A DNA stretch of 64,000 nucleotides from Anaeramoeba flamelloides (taxonomy: Eukaryota; Metamonada; Anaeramoebidae), in the NCBI GenBank assembly GCA_027625915.1, contig JANTQA010000032.1, positions 2,728,001-2,792,000 of the forward strand. The letters run 5' to 3'. The notes beneath the pieces are model-generated. The model saw nothing but the letters and a program-made list of their open reading frames with translations, did not search any database and had not been told where the DNA came from. Positions 34,298-47,039 of the stretch are shown here, piece by piece. A program made the position numbers and the translations under genes. How positions within the stretch are numbered: the stretch's first letter is position 1; the number at the start of each line of letters is the position of its first letter.

Positions 34298-35796
34298 ATA
34301 TCCCTTAGCACCCCGGATTTGCCTAAATTTCATCAAGTTTTTTAAATTAGATTTAAAATGATATTGATCTACTAAACATTTAATTTTCTTATTTGTATTT
34401 AATCCAGATTTTAATTATAATAAAAAGTCAAAATAGTTCAAAGATAAAGTAGTTAAGTTATTGATTTTTTTTTGAAATTGAAAAAGAAAATAATAATTAT
34501 TCATTTTTACATTTTTTTTAAAGATTTTTATTTTTATTTTATTTTTTTAAATCGGAAATTTTATTACATTAATAGTAATTTAAAACTCAACACATTGATT
34601 TATTAATAATAACCACCAAAAAATTTTGCTAATTTTATGATAAAAAAAATAAAAAAAAAAATAAATTACTTTGAAATTTAATTTTTTTTTTCTGAAAAAT
34701 TTCAATAAATATCGAATTAAGCGAAAAATGAAATTTATTTCTTTAGGCCAAAATTAAATTTTTAATATGATTAATTTTCTACAACTTTTATTTAAGCAAT
34801 AGAAAAAAATTGAAAATCAAAAAAAAAAAAAAATTTGTAAAATAATTTCAATTTATTAAATTGGAATAAAACAAATATAAATTACTTTTTAATCGATAAA
34901 ATATTTATACCTAAATTTAAAATAAAATATAAATAACTCATAAATATTATTCCAATATAATAAAATAATCTCCGAAACCAAATTTTTTTTTATTGCATTT
35001 TGTTATTGGTAAAATTTTGAATAATATATTTGGGATATTTCGATTTTTCCTTAATAAATTGATCCAGATCTTGTTAAATAAGTTCTGATATATGGTCTCT
35101 AATTCAACAATATTGTTTATTTTATGTCTAGATTTAAAAAAGTCAAAAATTAAAAAATATAAAAAAAATAAAAAAAAAAAATCAATTATTAATCTGACTC
35201 CAACTATTGACCAAATCATTTAAAATTGAAAGAAAATCTTTTTGAAAAAATTGTAAAATTGTGCAATCAAAAAAAATTTGATTTTTTTTTCTAATTTAAT
35301 TTATATTTTTTTTTATTTTTAAATTATTTAGAATCTAATATAGATATTGATATTGAATAGTAATCAATAGATAAAACAAATTTTCTATGTGATGTTATAA
35401 TAACTTTTATAATGAATAAATTATTTAATCAATCATTTTAGGCAATTTTGGGGTGCAAAGGGACCCAAAAAAATTTCCAGTAAAGTATGATGTGTTTTAA
35501 ATGTTAAAACTAAGAGGTTTTTGATGTCTAGACAAACTTTTCAAAAAAAAAAATAATTTATTTTGACAAAATTTAGAAAAATAATAAAATCACAATAACC
35601 AAAAAAAAAATTTCAAATGATGAAAATTTTTTTCAAGTTATTTTTTTATTTTAAGTAACTATACAATTTTTAATTATAAAATTTTCTTTCAAAGATAATT
35701 GTTTATTAATTCTATATCTTATTATCCTTTGATAACATTTCAAATTTAAATTTTTGTTTGAAATGTTTTTAGGTTATTTGGGGTGCTAAGGGATAT
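34298..35796 (-). mobile_element. 1.5-kb element with TATCCCTTAGCACCCC ends, copy 1
   Basis: The left tip reads ATATCCCTTAGCACCCC and the right tip its complement, GGGGTGCTAAGGGATAT. A second copy of almost the same length (48507-50007) lies inverted in the window. A minus-strand frame (35219-34947) reads IWSIVGVRLIIDF and then KINNIVELETIYQNLFNKIW. The second copy keeps a similar frame (IWTIVRVRLIIDF). The order of these two motifs resembles the end of Tc1/mariner-type transposases (NLWSI..., then an ELK-helix), but no catalytic triad can be read. This is a decayed DNA transposon of uncertain superfamily. Confidence 0.65.
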
Positions 35797-36326
35797 ATGG
35801 AAAATTGATCTTTCTTCTTTGGTATTCAAGAAAATAGTTGTTTAAAAGATACACCTTTTCTAGTATATTTTTTTGGTTTATTCTTTGACTATTTTCAAAC
35901 ATATCCCATTATCATATCTCTCAATCCAAAACATAATTTAAAAAAACCAAAAATTGAAACAAAAAAAATATATTCCAAAAATCGAAAAAAGAAAAGATTC
36001 TACTGGATTGATTTTTGTTCTTTTCCATAAAATAGGGGAATCAATGAACGATTTTTTTTGTTTCAAAGTTTCAATATCACATGGACTACAAAATATCTTT
36101 TTTACGAAGGGAATACGCAATTAAAGTTTTAATAAAAGGGTGCAAGGACTAAAGTACCTTAAATATGCTTATAACACTCTTCTACTACTTAAAAGATAGA
36201 AACCAAATTCATACACCAACAACACTACAGCTTCTGTTTTCCATTATATGATATAGAAAAGGATTTCTAAAAATGAAAGATCATTTTTTATCATTTTTTA
36301 CATAAAGGCTTTTCTTGTTTTACGTA
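35797..36326. other. Upstream flank of the RADX-like gene
   Basis: No gene recognised. A minus-strand open frame at 35938-36120 has no family resemblance. Confidence 0.4.
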
Positions 36327-39300
36327 ATGTCAGTTAAACTTGGACCAATTTCAAAATTTAAAGAACCAACACCACAGCTACCTATTTATCTTAAGGTTTT
36401 ACAAATACTTCCTTGTAACTTTCTTTTCGCTTGATCTCATTCTAAAAGTTTCAAAAAATAAAAAAAACAATCCAAAAAAAATAAATAACTGTTTTCTTTT
36501 TCATCAATATAAAAACAATAAAAACTATGTAAAGTTTGGAATGATCCAATTTATCAAGGCTGTGTTGCAAAATGTAAGGAAAGACTGCTTTTTGATTTAA
36601 TTTTGTGTGATAATAGTCATAAATTAAAGTTTCATTTATGCCCCTCTCACACTCCATATGTTAAGAGCAAAATCATTCAATTTGGAACCGTTTTGGAGAT
36701 CTTGAAATATGAAGTCAAGAAATTTGAGAACCAGAACTATTTGATCATTACCAACCTCAATATTTCACCAAAAACCCCCCAACAGGCACAACAAAGGGAG
36801 ATCCATTTTTTGCAAGGTTGTAGTGAAAGGGAGCAGTCTCTGAGTCTGCCGCTTGTTGGTGGGCGTAAATTTTATTATAACACAAACAAAGGGTTGCCGA
36901 TCAATATCAATTGGGGCACACGCAAGGATCTTCTTGAGAGCAACCCAAATAAGGAAGATTTCAAAAATTATTTTTCTCTATCAGAAGTCTTGAACGAATT
37001 TATTGAAACGGGTGTCCAGCCAAAAAAGCCCTTTCTTGCCAAAGCCTTGAATAAGAGTCATTTTTTCTGTTATGCGAAAATAAATGTTCGGTCTTCCTTT
37101 CCTTGTAAATTCCAAGTAGAAATTCAAGATTTGAGAAACAAAAGTAAGATCCGTCAGCTAATTTTTTGGGATATTCTAACAACAAAGTTTTATTATTCTA
37201 TACAATGTGATGACATTTTACTTATTAAAAATTATAGGATTAAAATTCCAAAGTCAGGACAAAATTATGAATTTTCTATTAATTCATATCGTTCTTTACT
37301 GAAATTGCCACCAAAAAAGATTATTTCTATTATTCCAGAAAAATTCTTCAAAATAAATACTTTGATTAATAATAATTTCCTCAAAAGTTTTGATAAATTA
37401 CAAAACAGGAATGATAACGATCAGAAGAATTTAAATCAAAATCAGAACACGAACAGCAGTAACAATACTTATCTTCAACATATTAGTCATAAATATAACA
37501 ATAATCAAGATCAAAATCATCAAAATGTTTCACCTAATTATCATCAAAATATCAAAAATAAAGATCGAAATAATTTTTATAAAAAGAATTTTGTGCAAAT
37601 TCAAACCCAGAAAAATAATTTAATTAATGACAACCAAATGCTTCAACAACAGACACAAAAACAAAACCAAAACAAAAGGCAAAAACTTGAAGAAATTCAA
37701 GTTAAAACACAAACAGAAAAACAAAATAATTTCAAGAATAACACCAGCAATCACTATCACCAGAACAATAACAATAAAATTAATAATAATCTTAATACTA
37801 TCAATATGAAAGGCAAAAGCAATAATAATAATAATAATAATAATAACAGTAACGATTATAATAATAGTAATAATAACAATGATAACAATACCAATATCAA
37901 TACCAATACCAATATCAATACCAATACCTGTAATAACAAAAATGCGAAAAGTAATAGCAACCTCAAATTCAATAACCATAATAACAATAATAATAGCAAT
38001 TACAATAACAATAATACCATTATTTATAATAACAATGATAACAATACCAATACCTGTAATAACCAAATAACTGTTTTAAATAAAAAGAATAATTTCAAAT
38101 TAAATTGTAATCAAATAAAAAAAAACAATTTTAAGCAAATTGTAAACAATGATCAATTAGATCAAAATAAAAGAAAGCATCGAATGAACAATTTAGATTT
38201 ATCCGAGGGAATATCAATTGAATATCAACAGATAAAACGTAAAAGGGTAGACGATGAACAAAAAATTTCGATTTTATCCAGTAGAGAAGCCACTGTAAAA
38301 TATATACCACATCAAATTATAGACTTTTGTGGTATTCCGATCTATATAGGAAAAAAATATTATGAAAAAAAACTAGAAACGGTAAATAATGAAATGAATT
38401 CCTCTTTTGTTAATACCAACACATCAGCGAAAACAACAAAGCCAAATACTGCCAATACTATGTATACCAATTTAACAAAATTTACATTTTCTTCTTCTTC
38501 CAGCTTATCAAAAAATTCAAACAAACTCAATTGTGATGAGATTAGCGTGTGCCTTTTTATAGATAATAAAGATGGACAAGCAATTCCAATTTATTTTAAT
38601 TTGACTTCTTTAACAAACCAAATGAACCTTGAAAAAATGAAAATAGGTAAAATATGCTTAATTACAAAATTACAATTGTTGCAAATTAAATTGACAAACA
38701 GCGGATCTTATCCATTTATATTTTGTTCAACACCAGAAACACAATGTATTTTTGAATCTAATGTAAATGTTTTTAACAAGATCAATGAAAAGATTAGATC
38801 AATTAAGGAAATTAGTTCAAATTTCAAATTTAAAAAAAAAAATTTTCAAAATATATACAAAGATCAATTATTTTTTTGGAATAATAGATTTCCCTATCCA
38901 TCAAAATTGATTCCTATAAAAATGTTTAAAAATATATTTAATTTGGAATTTTTTGCAATATCTGAAATCTTGAATAAAACTAGTAACAAAATTAAAAATT
39001 ATGGCATGGATTTCTTTCTAATACAGGGGAAAATCTTATCAGTTTTTGATGGCAGGAATGGTGTTTTGTTATTTCAAATTAAAAGTTCTTTAGAGAAAGA
39101 TGATACAATTTGTCTCACTTTTGTATTCAACCCCGAAAATAAATCTGAAAATAATTGCATCAATCAATTTTTAAATTACATGTATTTTAGCGAGCCTCGA
39201 CTTAACAAAATGAAATATGAAGTGAAAAATGAAAACGATAGAGTAAATAAATCAAAGAAATTAAAGAAATTAATATTAAACTTGCCTTTTGCTTTTTGTA

Positions 39301-39395
39301 TAAATCCTTTTTACGAAAGGGGAGAAAGGATAAAATATAAAATAATTAGGATATTCCAGGATGATTATTATAAAAATTTGATGAATCAATGTTAA
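36327..39395 (+). CDS. RADX: RADX-like, RPA-related OB-fold protein (two exons)
   Basis: My model has exon 1 at 36327-36414 and exon 2 at 36535-39395 (2949 nt, 982 residues). A GTAACT donor and a TAAAG acceptor, both phase 1, join QILP to FWNDPIYQGCVAKCKERL. Residues 10-105 look like a first OB fold (FDLILCDNSHKLKFHLC; GTVLEILKYEVKKF). Residues 205-301 match my memory of human RADX closely: KINVRSSFPCKFQVEIQD against IRVRSSFPFKAYFEVAD, and IISIIPEKFF against IIIIPEKQV. A 270-residue Asn-rich linker follows. Then come DFCGIPIYIGKKYY (about 625), FFWNNRFPYPSKLIPIKMF (about 809) and FFAISEILNK (about 833), which parallel the RADX stretches DVIGLLVFVG, YYPYPPVPETF and LLTAISEV. In animals RADX binds single-stranded DNA and limits RAD51 at stalled forks. 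The function here is inferred. Confidence 0.72.
37770..38060 (+). repeat. AAT/AAC trinucleotide repeats encoding an Asn tract
   Basis: Runs of AAT, AAC and ACC codons give Asn and Asn-Thr repeats within the RADX-like protein. It is an in-frame expansion, as seen in other AT-rich amoebae. Confidence 0.85.
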
Positions 39396-39414
39396 ATTAT
39401 TCAATATATACCCC

Positions 39415-39955
39415 AATTAAAAATTTTTAACTACCAAAATTCAATTTAAGAAAAAAAAAAAAATCTTATTTAATTAATTCTAGAATAAATATCAAATTAG
39501 AATCATTTATTAATTGAAATATTAACAATTGTTTATAAATTACAATACTTACAAAACAAAACCTAAATAATTATCAATACAAATAAATCAAGGGTGTATT
39601 GAAAATTTTGAAGATGGGAGCAAAAAAAAAAAAATACATTGGTAAATTTTGTAAGATTTTTTTATAAGATTTCTATTAGGAATATTGATCGATCAAATAG
39701 TTAGATACAATCTGACTAATTTTATTTGAGTACTTATACTTGGAAAGAAACCCAACTTTAACCTAATATCTATCTTGGAAAAAATTATTGATCGAACAAA
39801 ACAAGTAATGTAATTGGGGGAATAAAATTAAAACTAATAGATGAAAAAATGATTTTCATATTTTTACAAAAATCAAAATTATTTCTTAAATTTGAATGGA
39901 ATTGTATTATTGTGATTCTATTAACCATTTTAACTGTGTTAAAAAAATTGAAATT
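39415..39955. repeat. Family C inverted-repeat element, copy 3
   Basis: Starts 20 bases after the stop of the RADX-like gene: AATTAAAAATTTTTAAC at the left and TGTGTTAAAAAAATTGAAAT at the right. Opposite orientation to copies 1 and 2. It probably supplies the 3' untranslated region of that gene. Confidence 0.8.
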
Positions 39956-41203
39956 TAGTTTACTTTATGGGTGGTGTTTGTGGATATAACAAGATGGTTT
40001 GTTCTTAAAAGATATTATTTAGGTACAATGATTGTATTTTTTAAAAAAAATTGTCGAATGTAATTGCAGAAAATACAAAATCCAAAAATTCTTTTCATAT
40101 TTGCATCAGAATAACCATTATTACAGGAAACAATTTCTTAAATGTTGTTCAGAAAAGATAATCATGGGGCATTCAAAATACAATTTTTAGAATTTTAATG
40201 GAAAAAAATTCATAATTAAACAGTTGATTTTAGAGAAGATATGATAAAAAGAAGATTAAAACAAAATTTTGAAATAATAAATTAAAAATGCTTCTTCATT
40301 AAGAATATTTATATTCGTCTTATGTTTGTTATCCATGTATAAAAATAATTCATGCCTTTTATAGAAATAAATCTTTGATTTTTTTTTAATTTTACTATTT
40401 TTCATTTTATTCTATGATTTTCTTTTAAAATTTTTGCAGAAAAAGTCTTATTGTTTAGATATTTCTTTAAATGGTGATTTCTTCTATAAAAGCAAGTCAA
40501 TTAGAAGGTTGTGGTATATTTTTACATAAATGGTTGCGAAATGATGATTTGAACAAGAATTGTTGTATTTGAATCAATAAAGATAATTGAGAAAAAATGT
40601 AAAAAAAAAATGTAAAAATAATTTTTTTATTGTTTTTTCTTAACTCAAAGTTAATTTTATGAAGATAAAACAATGATTGAATTATTAATATATGAAAAGG
40701 GCATTGTATTTTTTCCGAAAACATATTTTGAAAGGGAAAAAAAATGATATTTTAAAGTGAAAGATCTGCTTTAGTTTTGGTATATTGATGGGAATTGTAC
40801 TTATTACTTATTAAAAATATTTCACCCTTTGAAAGGTAGAAATTTATTCGAAAACTTTACAAAAAATAGTATAAACAATAGCCATTATTATCAATTTTTG
40901 CTTGAACCGGGAATAATAAATCAATATGTGAAAAAAAAAAAAGTTTGAATAAATAAAAAACAAATATTTGTATTTTTTAAAAAATATTAGTTGACCATCT
41001 TTACAAAATATTAAAATTGGAAATATAATTAGGTTTTTCAAAATTACAATATTTAGAGGAAAACTAAATGATTTTATTATTTGTTTTTGAATTTTGGAAT
41101 GTTGATCATTTGTTTTATAATATATCTTTTGATTGAAATTTCAATAGAGTTAATTACTGATAATATCAACATAAAAAAAAAATACTTTGATAAGTGACGA
41201 CAT
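39956..41203. other. Intergenic, nothing recognised
   Basis: AT-rich; short open frames here are Phe/Ile/Lys-rich and do not resemble protein families. Confidence 0.5.
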
Positions 41204-42264
41204 TATAAACTCAATTCCAAAAAAATGGGACACAAAAAAAAATTACATTAATAAAAATATACTCCAAAATACATGATATTTGAACATTAAAATAATAAAA
41301 GACCCGAAAATATTTAATTAATACTATTTATATATTTTATAGTAAATTTAAAATTCAATTCGAAAAATAAAAAAGAAAAAATAAAAAAAAAGTGTGCCCC
41401 TATTTTTGGAACACGGTTACCAAAAAAATCCATTTTTATTGAAAGAAAAATTAATAAAAACTATTAATAGATTCAGCTTGTCTTTTGATAACTAAATCTA
41501 TCCTTTTAAATATAGAGTTTACTAATTATCTTAGGTTTCCCAACTCAAAGTATTTCATACATTAGTGAAAATTTTAAAAATTCTTCTTCGTTTTTTGGTT
41601 ACAATTTTTCAGTTTAGTGTCCATTAGTATCCATAAATTCCCAATTGGATTTAAATCTTGTGGAATTGGGGGCCAACGGTCCAGAACATTATATCCCCAA
41701 TTCAAGTAAGTTTGAGTTTTTTTTTTGAGGTATGTGGACAAGCTCCATCCTTTTGGAAAATCCATTTCAACTCACAATATTCTGAATTAACGAGTTGAAT
41801 TTCCTTTGATTTTTTTGATAATATCATTAATAATACATTCAGTATTCACACTTCCATTAATAATAATAAGGTCTGTTTGTAGGCCATGTATCCTAGCACA
41901 CCATATCATGATTTTTTTTCAAAAAAATTTTTTCTCGATAAAAAAAGAATCTTTTTTATTTTTGAGAGAAAAAAAAAAATTTTTATTTTGTGATTTAAAT
42001 GAAAACTTTTAAATTTCATTTTAAAGTGATTTTGAGATTTTCGAAAAGTTTTGAAAAAAAAAAAAATTTTTTTTTTATTTAAAAAAAAGAATACAAAAAA
42101 ATCAAAAATCAAAAAATAATGAAAAAAATGATAAATAATTAACTTTAAAATTATTTACATTGATTGTTAATATCTAATGTTTCTATTTAAGAGTCAAATA
42201 TCACTTTTCTTGGAATTAAATTGATTTTGAAGGTGTGTCCCAATTTTTGGAATTGATTTTATAT
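41204..42264 (-). mobile_element. Tc1/mariner transposon relict
   Basis: About 1.06 kb with terminal inverted repeats: TATAAACTCAATTCC...ATGGGACAC at the left and GTGTCCCAATTTTTGGAATT...TATA at the right. On the minus strand, transposase motifs appear in the expected order but in different frames: MIWCARIHGLQ with IINGSVNTE, then FQKDGACPHTS, then VLDRWPPIPQDLNPIGNLW. The last is the hallmark WPxQSPDLNPIENLW block around the second catalytic Asp. The frame changes at least twice and the N-terminal DNA-binding half has eroded into poly-Phe and poly-Lys, so the copy is dead. Length and TIRs fit a Tc1-type element. Confidence 0.85.
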
Positions 42265-42434
42265 AATCTAATAAAATATTACAAAATGAAAATCGAACTT
42301 TATTATTGTCAAAGAAAGTATAATACATCAAAAAATGGTACACTTTTTTTATCTTAAATAAAAAAATTAATTGGGATCCTTCATTTAAAATTAACAAATT
42401 TATCCGAATTTTTAAAAGATAAAAAGAACTAAAA

Positions 42435-42920
42435 TGAAGACTTAAAATTTTAAGAAGAATGGAGTCTTACTTAAATGTTCTTCATTTCAATTTCATCAAG
42501 ATTAGTTCAAATAGAATTTCTAGAAAAACAAATACTTTATTTTTGATTGTAAAGAGTGGTATAAATGAGTAAAAAGTACATTTTTCAGGACAACAAATGT
42601 CTTGTAAATTACAATTTTCAGATATAACCCTTAGTATTTAATCTGGATTATTTTTATGATGCTTGGGAAAACTCAACTCGTATGAGGATAAATAAAATAT
42701 GAAAAAGAAGCAATTTCTGATTATTTCGATTTTTCATTTTAAATCTCAATAGAACCAGAAAACTTTTTTTAAAAAAAAAGTTAAAATTCTTTCATTACCC
42801 AAGATTTCGTTTTAAAAGATAGTATTGAATTTTACAAATTTTTCTTGAACTAATCTCGATGAAATTGAAATGAAGAACATTTAATTGAAACTTTATTATT
42901 CTTAAATTTTTAAGTCCCCA
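42435..42920. repeat. 490-bp element with 80-bp inverted repeats
   Basis: Left arm GAAGACTTAAAATTTTAAGA, then TAAATGTTCTTCATTTCAAT; the right arm carries the complement, ending CTTAAATTTTTAAGTCCCC. The arms pair for about 80 bases around a 300-base core. Confidence 0.85.
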
Positions 42921-44271
42921 TTATGAATTCTTATAATCTTTGAAAAATTCAGGTGAATTTTATTCATTTTTACTAAGGTTCGAAATTAAAAATAATTATT
43001 AACAAAATCAAAATTCCACTTTTTATAAACTTTCTCATTAATTTTTTTTTCGCAGCACTTAAAATGAAAAAATCCTATTTATAAAAAAATTTCTACATAT
43101 CTGAAATTTCAGACTTTTACAAATTTGTTTAATAGGTAATTATAATTCTTCAATATATATATATATATTGTTTCATTTCATTTTGGACTTTGTATTTTAT
43201 TTTTTTTGTAATTATTTAAGGTTTTTTTATGTATTTTTTGTTGATTTTAGGTTCAAATTGATGAAGATCAAGTAATATTTTAAAAAACGAAAATGAAAAA
43301 AACTAAAACAAAAAAAGAAAAGTAAAATATAATATTTGTTTTAAAATTAACACAGCAGAAAGAAATAAAGTGGTTAAATTTTTTACACATTTTGTGTTAT
43401 GATACAATTTATTTTGCAATATCTTTTCTTATAACTATTTGTTAATTCATGTATTTAACAAAAGGCATATGAGTACTACGAATAATAAAATTCTTTATTT
43501 CTGAATTGCCATTTACACAACAAACTGGGTCCCTCTTGATACTCTAAACATGGGATCAAGATATTCAAAATTTAAATTTTCAATAAGAATAAGTATTTCA
43601 AAAAAATTAATAAAGTGGATCAGCTTGAATTAAAAAAAGTGGTACACCATTTACTTTAATGATTTATTTTCCTTTTTTGCACCTGTGCACAGTAATTACT
43701 ATTTTTTTCGGAAATTTTTGAACTACTTCCATTTGGGAAGTAAGAAGAAAAAAGATTTATCAAATCAAAAATGGTTTTGTTAAAAAATTTTTTGAAATAT
43801 TATCAATTCGTTTTCAGGTTTGTGGGGGGGTGAAGAGAATTTTGGTTTGAAAGTTGATTTTAAATAATTTTTTACCAACCCGACACAATTTGGATTTATT
43901 GTTCAAAAAAAAATTGAAAACGGGTATAGAGTTACAAAAATATTTTTAATTGTAAATAATAAAAAGTGATAAAAAGGAAAACTAAAATCAATAAAAAAAA
44001 GAAAGAAATGAATTAAATCCAAAATATAATTCATGATATTATTTTCTATCAAATCGAAAAAATCAATTTGTTTCTACTTTTTAATCGAAATCGGAAAAGT
44101 TTTTTTGGAGACCTCAGAAATAATTAACTAGTTTAAATAATTTTTAATTATGATCAACCAAAGAAAAACTCATACCAAAAGAGAGTAATATAAAAAAACA
44201 ACTGTTATTTGCTTAATCCTCCATTTCTTCTTTTTTTACTTGATTTTATAAGGGTTTCTTCGCATAAACAA

Positions 44272-44372
44272 TTAAGAATTCTGTTCAATGTCCAAGTCAC
44301 TTACCATGGATTTTTTTCCTATCCAAGGAGTGACTTGCCCTCAAAATTGATATTGTTAAATTGGAATTCTTA
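44272..44372. repeat. 100-bp hairpin
   Basis: CAAGTCACTTACCATGGA faces TCCAAGGAGTGACTTG across an 11-base T-rich loop, with looser pairing outside (AAGAATTC / GAATTCTT). Confidence 0.75.
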
Positions 44373-45757
44373 GGGTTGAAAAAATTTAAATAATAAAAAA
44401 AAAAAAAATTAAATGGATTTGGAAAGAAAAAAAATTCAAATTAACGAAGAAAAAATTTCAAATTAACAAAAAATCAAATAAAGAAAAAAAAATTAATTCT
44501 CAAAGATCCTGTATAATAAAAAAAATCACATTGGAAAATAAAAAGAATTTAAAAGGATTCTCAATTTTGAAAATAAAATTTTTGGAAAAAAAAACCTAAT
44601 CTTTTCTTATTTAATATACCCAAAGGCTTAAGAGACTCGTCTCTATTTTTTTTTTTTTGACCAATTTCTAAATCAGGATTCCTTATCTAGAAATATGTTT
44701 AATATTGAAAATTAAAAGAGTTTTTCAAATCTAAGTAATTGGCAAAAAATTTCTCAATCTCTATTAAATTAAGATAAAAAAAATTAATAGTGGTCAGTCA
44801 CCATAATTACTTCAAATCAAAAAAAATTGTTTTCTTTCATAACAAAATCAATTTAATACGATTTAATTCAATTTTTTGTTGGTTGTAACTCTCTATATTT
44901 GACAAAGTGGGGATTTTATAATATTCTTTCGAGATAAAAATAATTCATTTGAGAAATAGAAAAAAAATTCAACAAAAAAAAAGATCCCAAAAAGTACCAA
45001 GGAATGATACTTCAAAACTAACAAGTTGTTTTCAAAATTATTTATTGGTAACCATTTAAATTGAAAATTGAATGCCGTTCTTTGGTTCTTATTTCTAAAA
45101 ATGTACTCGTTTTCGTTTTGATTTTTATAGATCCAACACACATTATATATTGATTTGATTTTAACTGAAAAAGATTGACTCTTCTATTTTACTCTTTATC
45201 AAAATTAAATTAAATATTTTTTTTTGTAAATTCTCCTCAATTTTCCAACAATACTTTTTCATTATCGGAAGATTTTCACTTTCTTTACATGTCTGGTGTT
45301 CCAGTAGATTCTTAGAAGCGAGAAGGGTATACGAATGCCAAACGAAATGAAATGTGCAACCCAAACTAAATTCTGTTTTGAAAACAGCAATTTGAAATAA
45401 TTTATGACTAATCTTTTTACTCGTAAATTTTACATTAATCGAAAGAAATAAAAAAGCAAAATTTGAGGAGGCTAAATATTTTTTGAGCCATTATTAGCCT
45501 TTCTTTTAAGAGCAAAATCCTTAACTATTTTATTGTCTTCATCAAAAATAGTTTATTTATTCTGACAATTCTTGAAAACTTTGAAGCAATATTCAAAAAA
45601 GAATATTTCAATTCATAAAAAGTAGTCGTTTCATTTTTGAAAGTAAGTTACAAAAGTTTTCAAAAGCGTTACTCGTTCGCTGAAAAGAAGAAGCCAAACA
45701 GTTTGAGCAACAATTTTGAAAACAGTATTCCTCACTTTTTTAAAAGGGCACACATTA

Positions 45758-46148
45758 GCAAAAATGATTTCATAATTTTTAATGGTTTTTTATTAAAATA
45801 TTGATTTTTTCATTAACTATGATTTTTTCTGATATGTGCCCAAGGGACAGGAAACTTGACCAATATATATATCATGTATTTAGTAACATTCTATTATATT
45901 TAAAGAAAGAAAAGAAGTGATTTGGGATAGAAACTTGAAGAGAAAAATTGAAAATACTTTTTCCAAATTCAAACAAACCCAAACATCTCCAATCGTTTAT
46001 TAAATGGAATTTGTTGTCAATTAAAAACATCAAATATACTTGGCAAGTTTCCTGACACCTGGAAGCAAATCAGAAAAGTGTCACCGTTAATGAAAAAATC
46101 AATATTTTAACAAAAAACAATGAAAAATTATTTCATAATTTTTGCACA
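45758..46148. repeat. 390-bp element with 110-bp inverted repeats
   Basis: Left arm has AAAATATTGATTTTTTCATT followed by GACAGGAAACTTGACCAA; the right arm has GGCAAGTTTCCTGACACC followed by AATGAAAAAATCAATATTTT. Confidence 0.85.
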
Positions 46149-46709
46149 TCTGCGTATTTTCAAACAAACAAAACAAAATTATTGGTAGTTTGGTTTGAAA
46201 CAACCGAAAGCTTGAAAATTAAGAACAGTTTTCAAGCATTAAAGATAATTTGGCACTTTGTTCGCGTGTGTTTTCTCTTCAAAATTTGTATTTTTGTTAA
46301 ATCCTCAGATCAACAAAATTTCGTAGTTTTTAATTACCTTGGGGAAGTAATCGTTTCTTTGAAATTTGTCTTTTTGTTTGTTGTTTGTTTTTTTTTTAAT
46401 CATTTTTGAAACAAAAAAAGAAAAGAAAAGAAAAAAAATGCTTGAAATTGTTAACAATTGCAAACAAAATGGGTAACATTTTTAAATTGATTTCAGGAAA
46501 GTAAAATTTAAAAAATAAATAAAAAAAAAAAAAAAAAAAAAAAAGCAAAAGCAAATCAAAAAAAAAAAGAAAATAATTTTTTTGATTTATTTTGTTGCTT
46601 CAAAACGATCTATAAATTGTGTTTTTTTTTTGTTTAAAAAAACATTTAAATGTGTGTTTAGAGATGGTAATTGGAAAAGTGATAGTTGTTTTTTTTTTTG
46701 AAAATTAAT

Positions 46710-47039
46710 TTAGTTTTGTTTTGTGATGGTTTCAAGAATATCCGAGTCACCTTGATCTAAAACTGTAACTACTGATGTTCTAAAATATTTACCACAGGCA
46801 CGACCAAGATCGATATTGTTGCCATTGAATTGATGGAATTTACATCGGGAAAGCATTGCATAGTATTGGATTTCAGATTTTTTAAGTGGTGGGCAATTGT
46901 TAGCAACAATTAATAATTTGCCTTCTCCTTTACGTAAATCTTTAAGACACTGTTGGGTTCCAAGGTGGTATTTTCCTGATTTGATAACGAGTGCAAGTTT
47001 AGATCCAATTCCTTCGTTTTTTTTAGATTTTTTGGACAT
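46710..47039 (-). CDS. RPL30: 60S ribosomal protein eL30
   Basis: Single exon, 109 residues. Family blocks are almost exact: [36 protein letters not shown], then [17 protein letters not shown], then VLDQGDSDI. eL30 is a small L7Ae-fold component of the large ribosomal subunit that binds kink-turn RNA. The length is normal and no intron is seen, in contrast to the long introns of its neighbours. In this window it is the only translation gene; flanking repeats begin a few hundred bases on either side. Codon use is less A/T-homopolymeric than surrounding DNA, as expected for a highly expressed gene. Confidence 0.97.
   Translation of the reverse strand: MSKKSKKNEGIGSKLALVIKSGKYHLGTQQCLKDLRKGEGKLLIVANNCPPLKKSEIQYYAMLSRCKFHQFNGNNIDLGRACGKYFRTSVVTVLDQGDSDILETITKQN

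Larger units (their letters stand above)
42265..46709. other. Intergenic, several hairpin repeats
   Basis: Holds palindromes at 42435-42920, 44272-44372 and 45758-46148. Minus-strand open frames at 44893-45141 and 45161-45364 (with LLEHQTCKESENLPIMKKYC) are not recognised and not called as genes. Confidence 0.45.

Noticed and set aside
37620-38066. Minus-strand Ile/Val-rich frame
   Set aside because: Antisense of the Asn-codon repeats in the RADX-like gene.
44893-45364. Two consecutive minus-strand open frames
   Set aside because: Possible decayed gene, but composition is near background and no motif is recognised.
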